A stretch of DNA of 35,574 bases. Source: an uncultured Clostridia bacterium (GTDB lineage Bacteria; Bacillota; Clostridia; TANB77; CAG-508). The notes under the pieces are model-generated. The model worked only from the letters and a program-made list of their open reading frames with translations, did not search any database and was not told the DNA's origin. This document shows positions 35,510 through 35,574 of this stretch, piece after piece. Both the position numbers and the translations under genes were made by a program. Location: NCBI GenBank assembly GCA_944386735.1, contig CALXCH010000005.1, positions 1-35,574 of the forward strand. The letters run 5' to 3'. Every line of letters begins with the position of its first letter. The stretch's first letter is position 1.

Positions 35510-35574
35510 ATGAAGAATTTAAGAAAATGGATTATAAACAAAAAAGGAATTACTTTAATTGCGTTAGTGATAAC
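35510..35574 (+). CDS. Prepilin-like protein, 3' partial
   Basis: Only the first 21 codons are inside the window: Met-Lys-Asn-Leu-Arg-Lys-Trp then Asn-Lys-Lys-Gly-Ile-Thr-Leu-Ile-Ala-Leu-Val-Ile. A basic leader ending in Gly before a hydrophobic Ile-Thr-Leu-Ile-Ala stretch is the type IV prepilin/pseudopilin pattern common in Clostridia, although the usual Glu at position +5 is replaced by Ala here. AAAGGGAG precedes the ATG. Confidence 0.65.
   Translation, partial: MKNLRKWIINKKGITLIALVI

Overview
This is a very AT-rich stretch of chromosome (G+C low, by eye around 28-30%). Strong GGAGG-type ribosome sites, the gene families (HxlR, EFR1, Fe-S aldo/keto reductases, YxeA, DUF6442, DUF3737, VanZ) and a prepilin of the Gly-Ile-Thr-Leu-Ile-Ala type at the right edge point to an uncultured-type gut Clostridia (Bacillota). 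I saw no rRNA, tRNA, CRISPR array, integrase or IS transposase. Nearly all genes lie on the + strand in short operons separated by clear hairpin terminators.

Layout. 0-9.2 kb: small housekeeping/accessory genes (VanZ end, hydrolases, CmpB-like and TVP38-like membrane proteins, SDR, P-loop kinase, YjbR-EVE fusion, acyl-ACP thioesterase plus patatin, DUF6442 plus XRE). Many are driven by near-copies of one promoter/hairpin cassette. 9.2-15.8 kb: EFR1 ferredoxin, an EamA transporter bracketed by two ~168-bp direct repeats that look like small-RNA genes, a FlaR-type kinase, an esterase, a long-chain acyl-CoA ligase with a palindromic operator, YxeA and a jelly-roll surface protein. 15.8-24.4 kb: a redox/electrophile-response block with HxlR, a degenerate MBL-fold protein, an Fe-S aldo/keto reductase with a MerR-type promoter, a zinc macrodomain plus SirTM sirtuin pair, RhuM, DUF1848, flavin reductase and a second Fe-S aldo/keto reductase. 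Two operons here share an almost identical promoter with an operator over the -35. 24.8-33.2 kb: Rpn-type nuclease, LysR and its divergent operon (small helical protein, cyclophilin-like, DUF3737, membrane-anchored aldo/keto reductase, flavodoxin-like reductase, hydrolase), YbaK, and a third Fe-S aldo/keto reductase. 33.2-35.57 kb: a DUF1016 (YhcG-type) PD-(D/E)XK nuclease gene with a broken start, an ~800-bp non-coding array of palindromes, an XRE regulator and the first codons of a prepilin-like gene.

The most unusual structure is the right end. The DUF1016 gene contains a perfect 27-bp palindrome inside a protein motif (Ile-Val-Ala-Thr-Leu-Ser-Gln-Gln). The non-coding DNA upstream repeats that palindrome at about 124-bp spacing, with different arm sequences that stay perfectly complementary. 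In the DUF1016 reading direction each copy still resembles the same protein motif. This could be a recognition or recombination site tied to the nuclease, or a graveyard of gene fragments. Other non-coding signals worth attention are the tandem small-RNA candidates, a related hairpin-C-rich-terminator motif at two gene ends, and the repeated promoter cassette.
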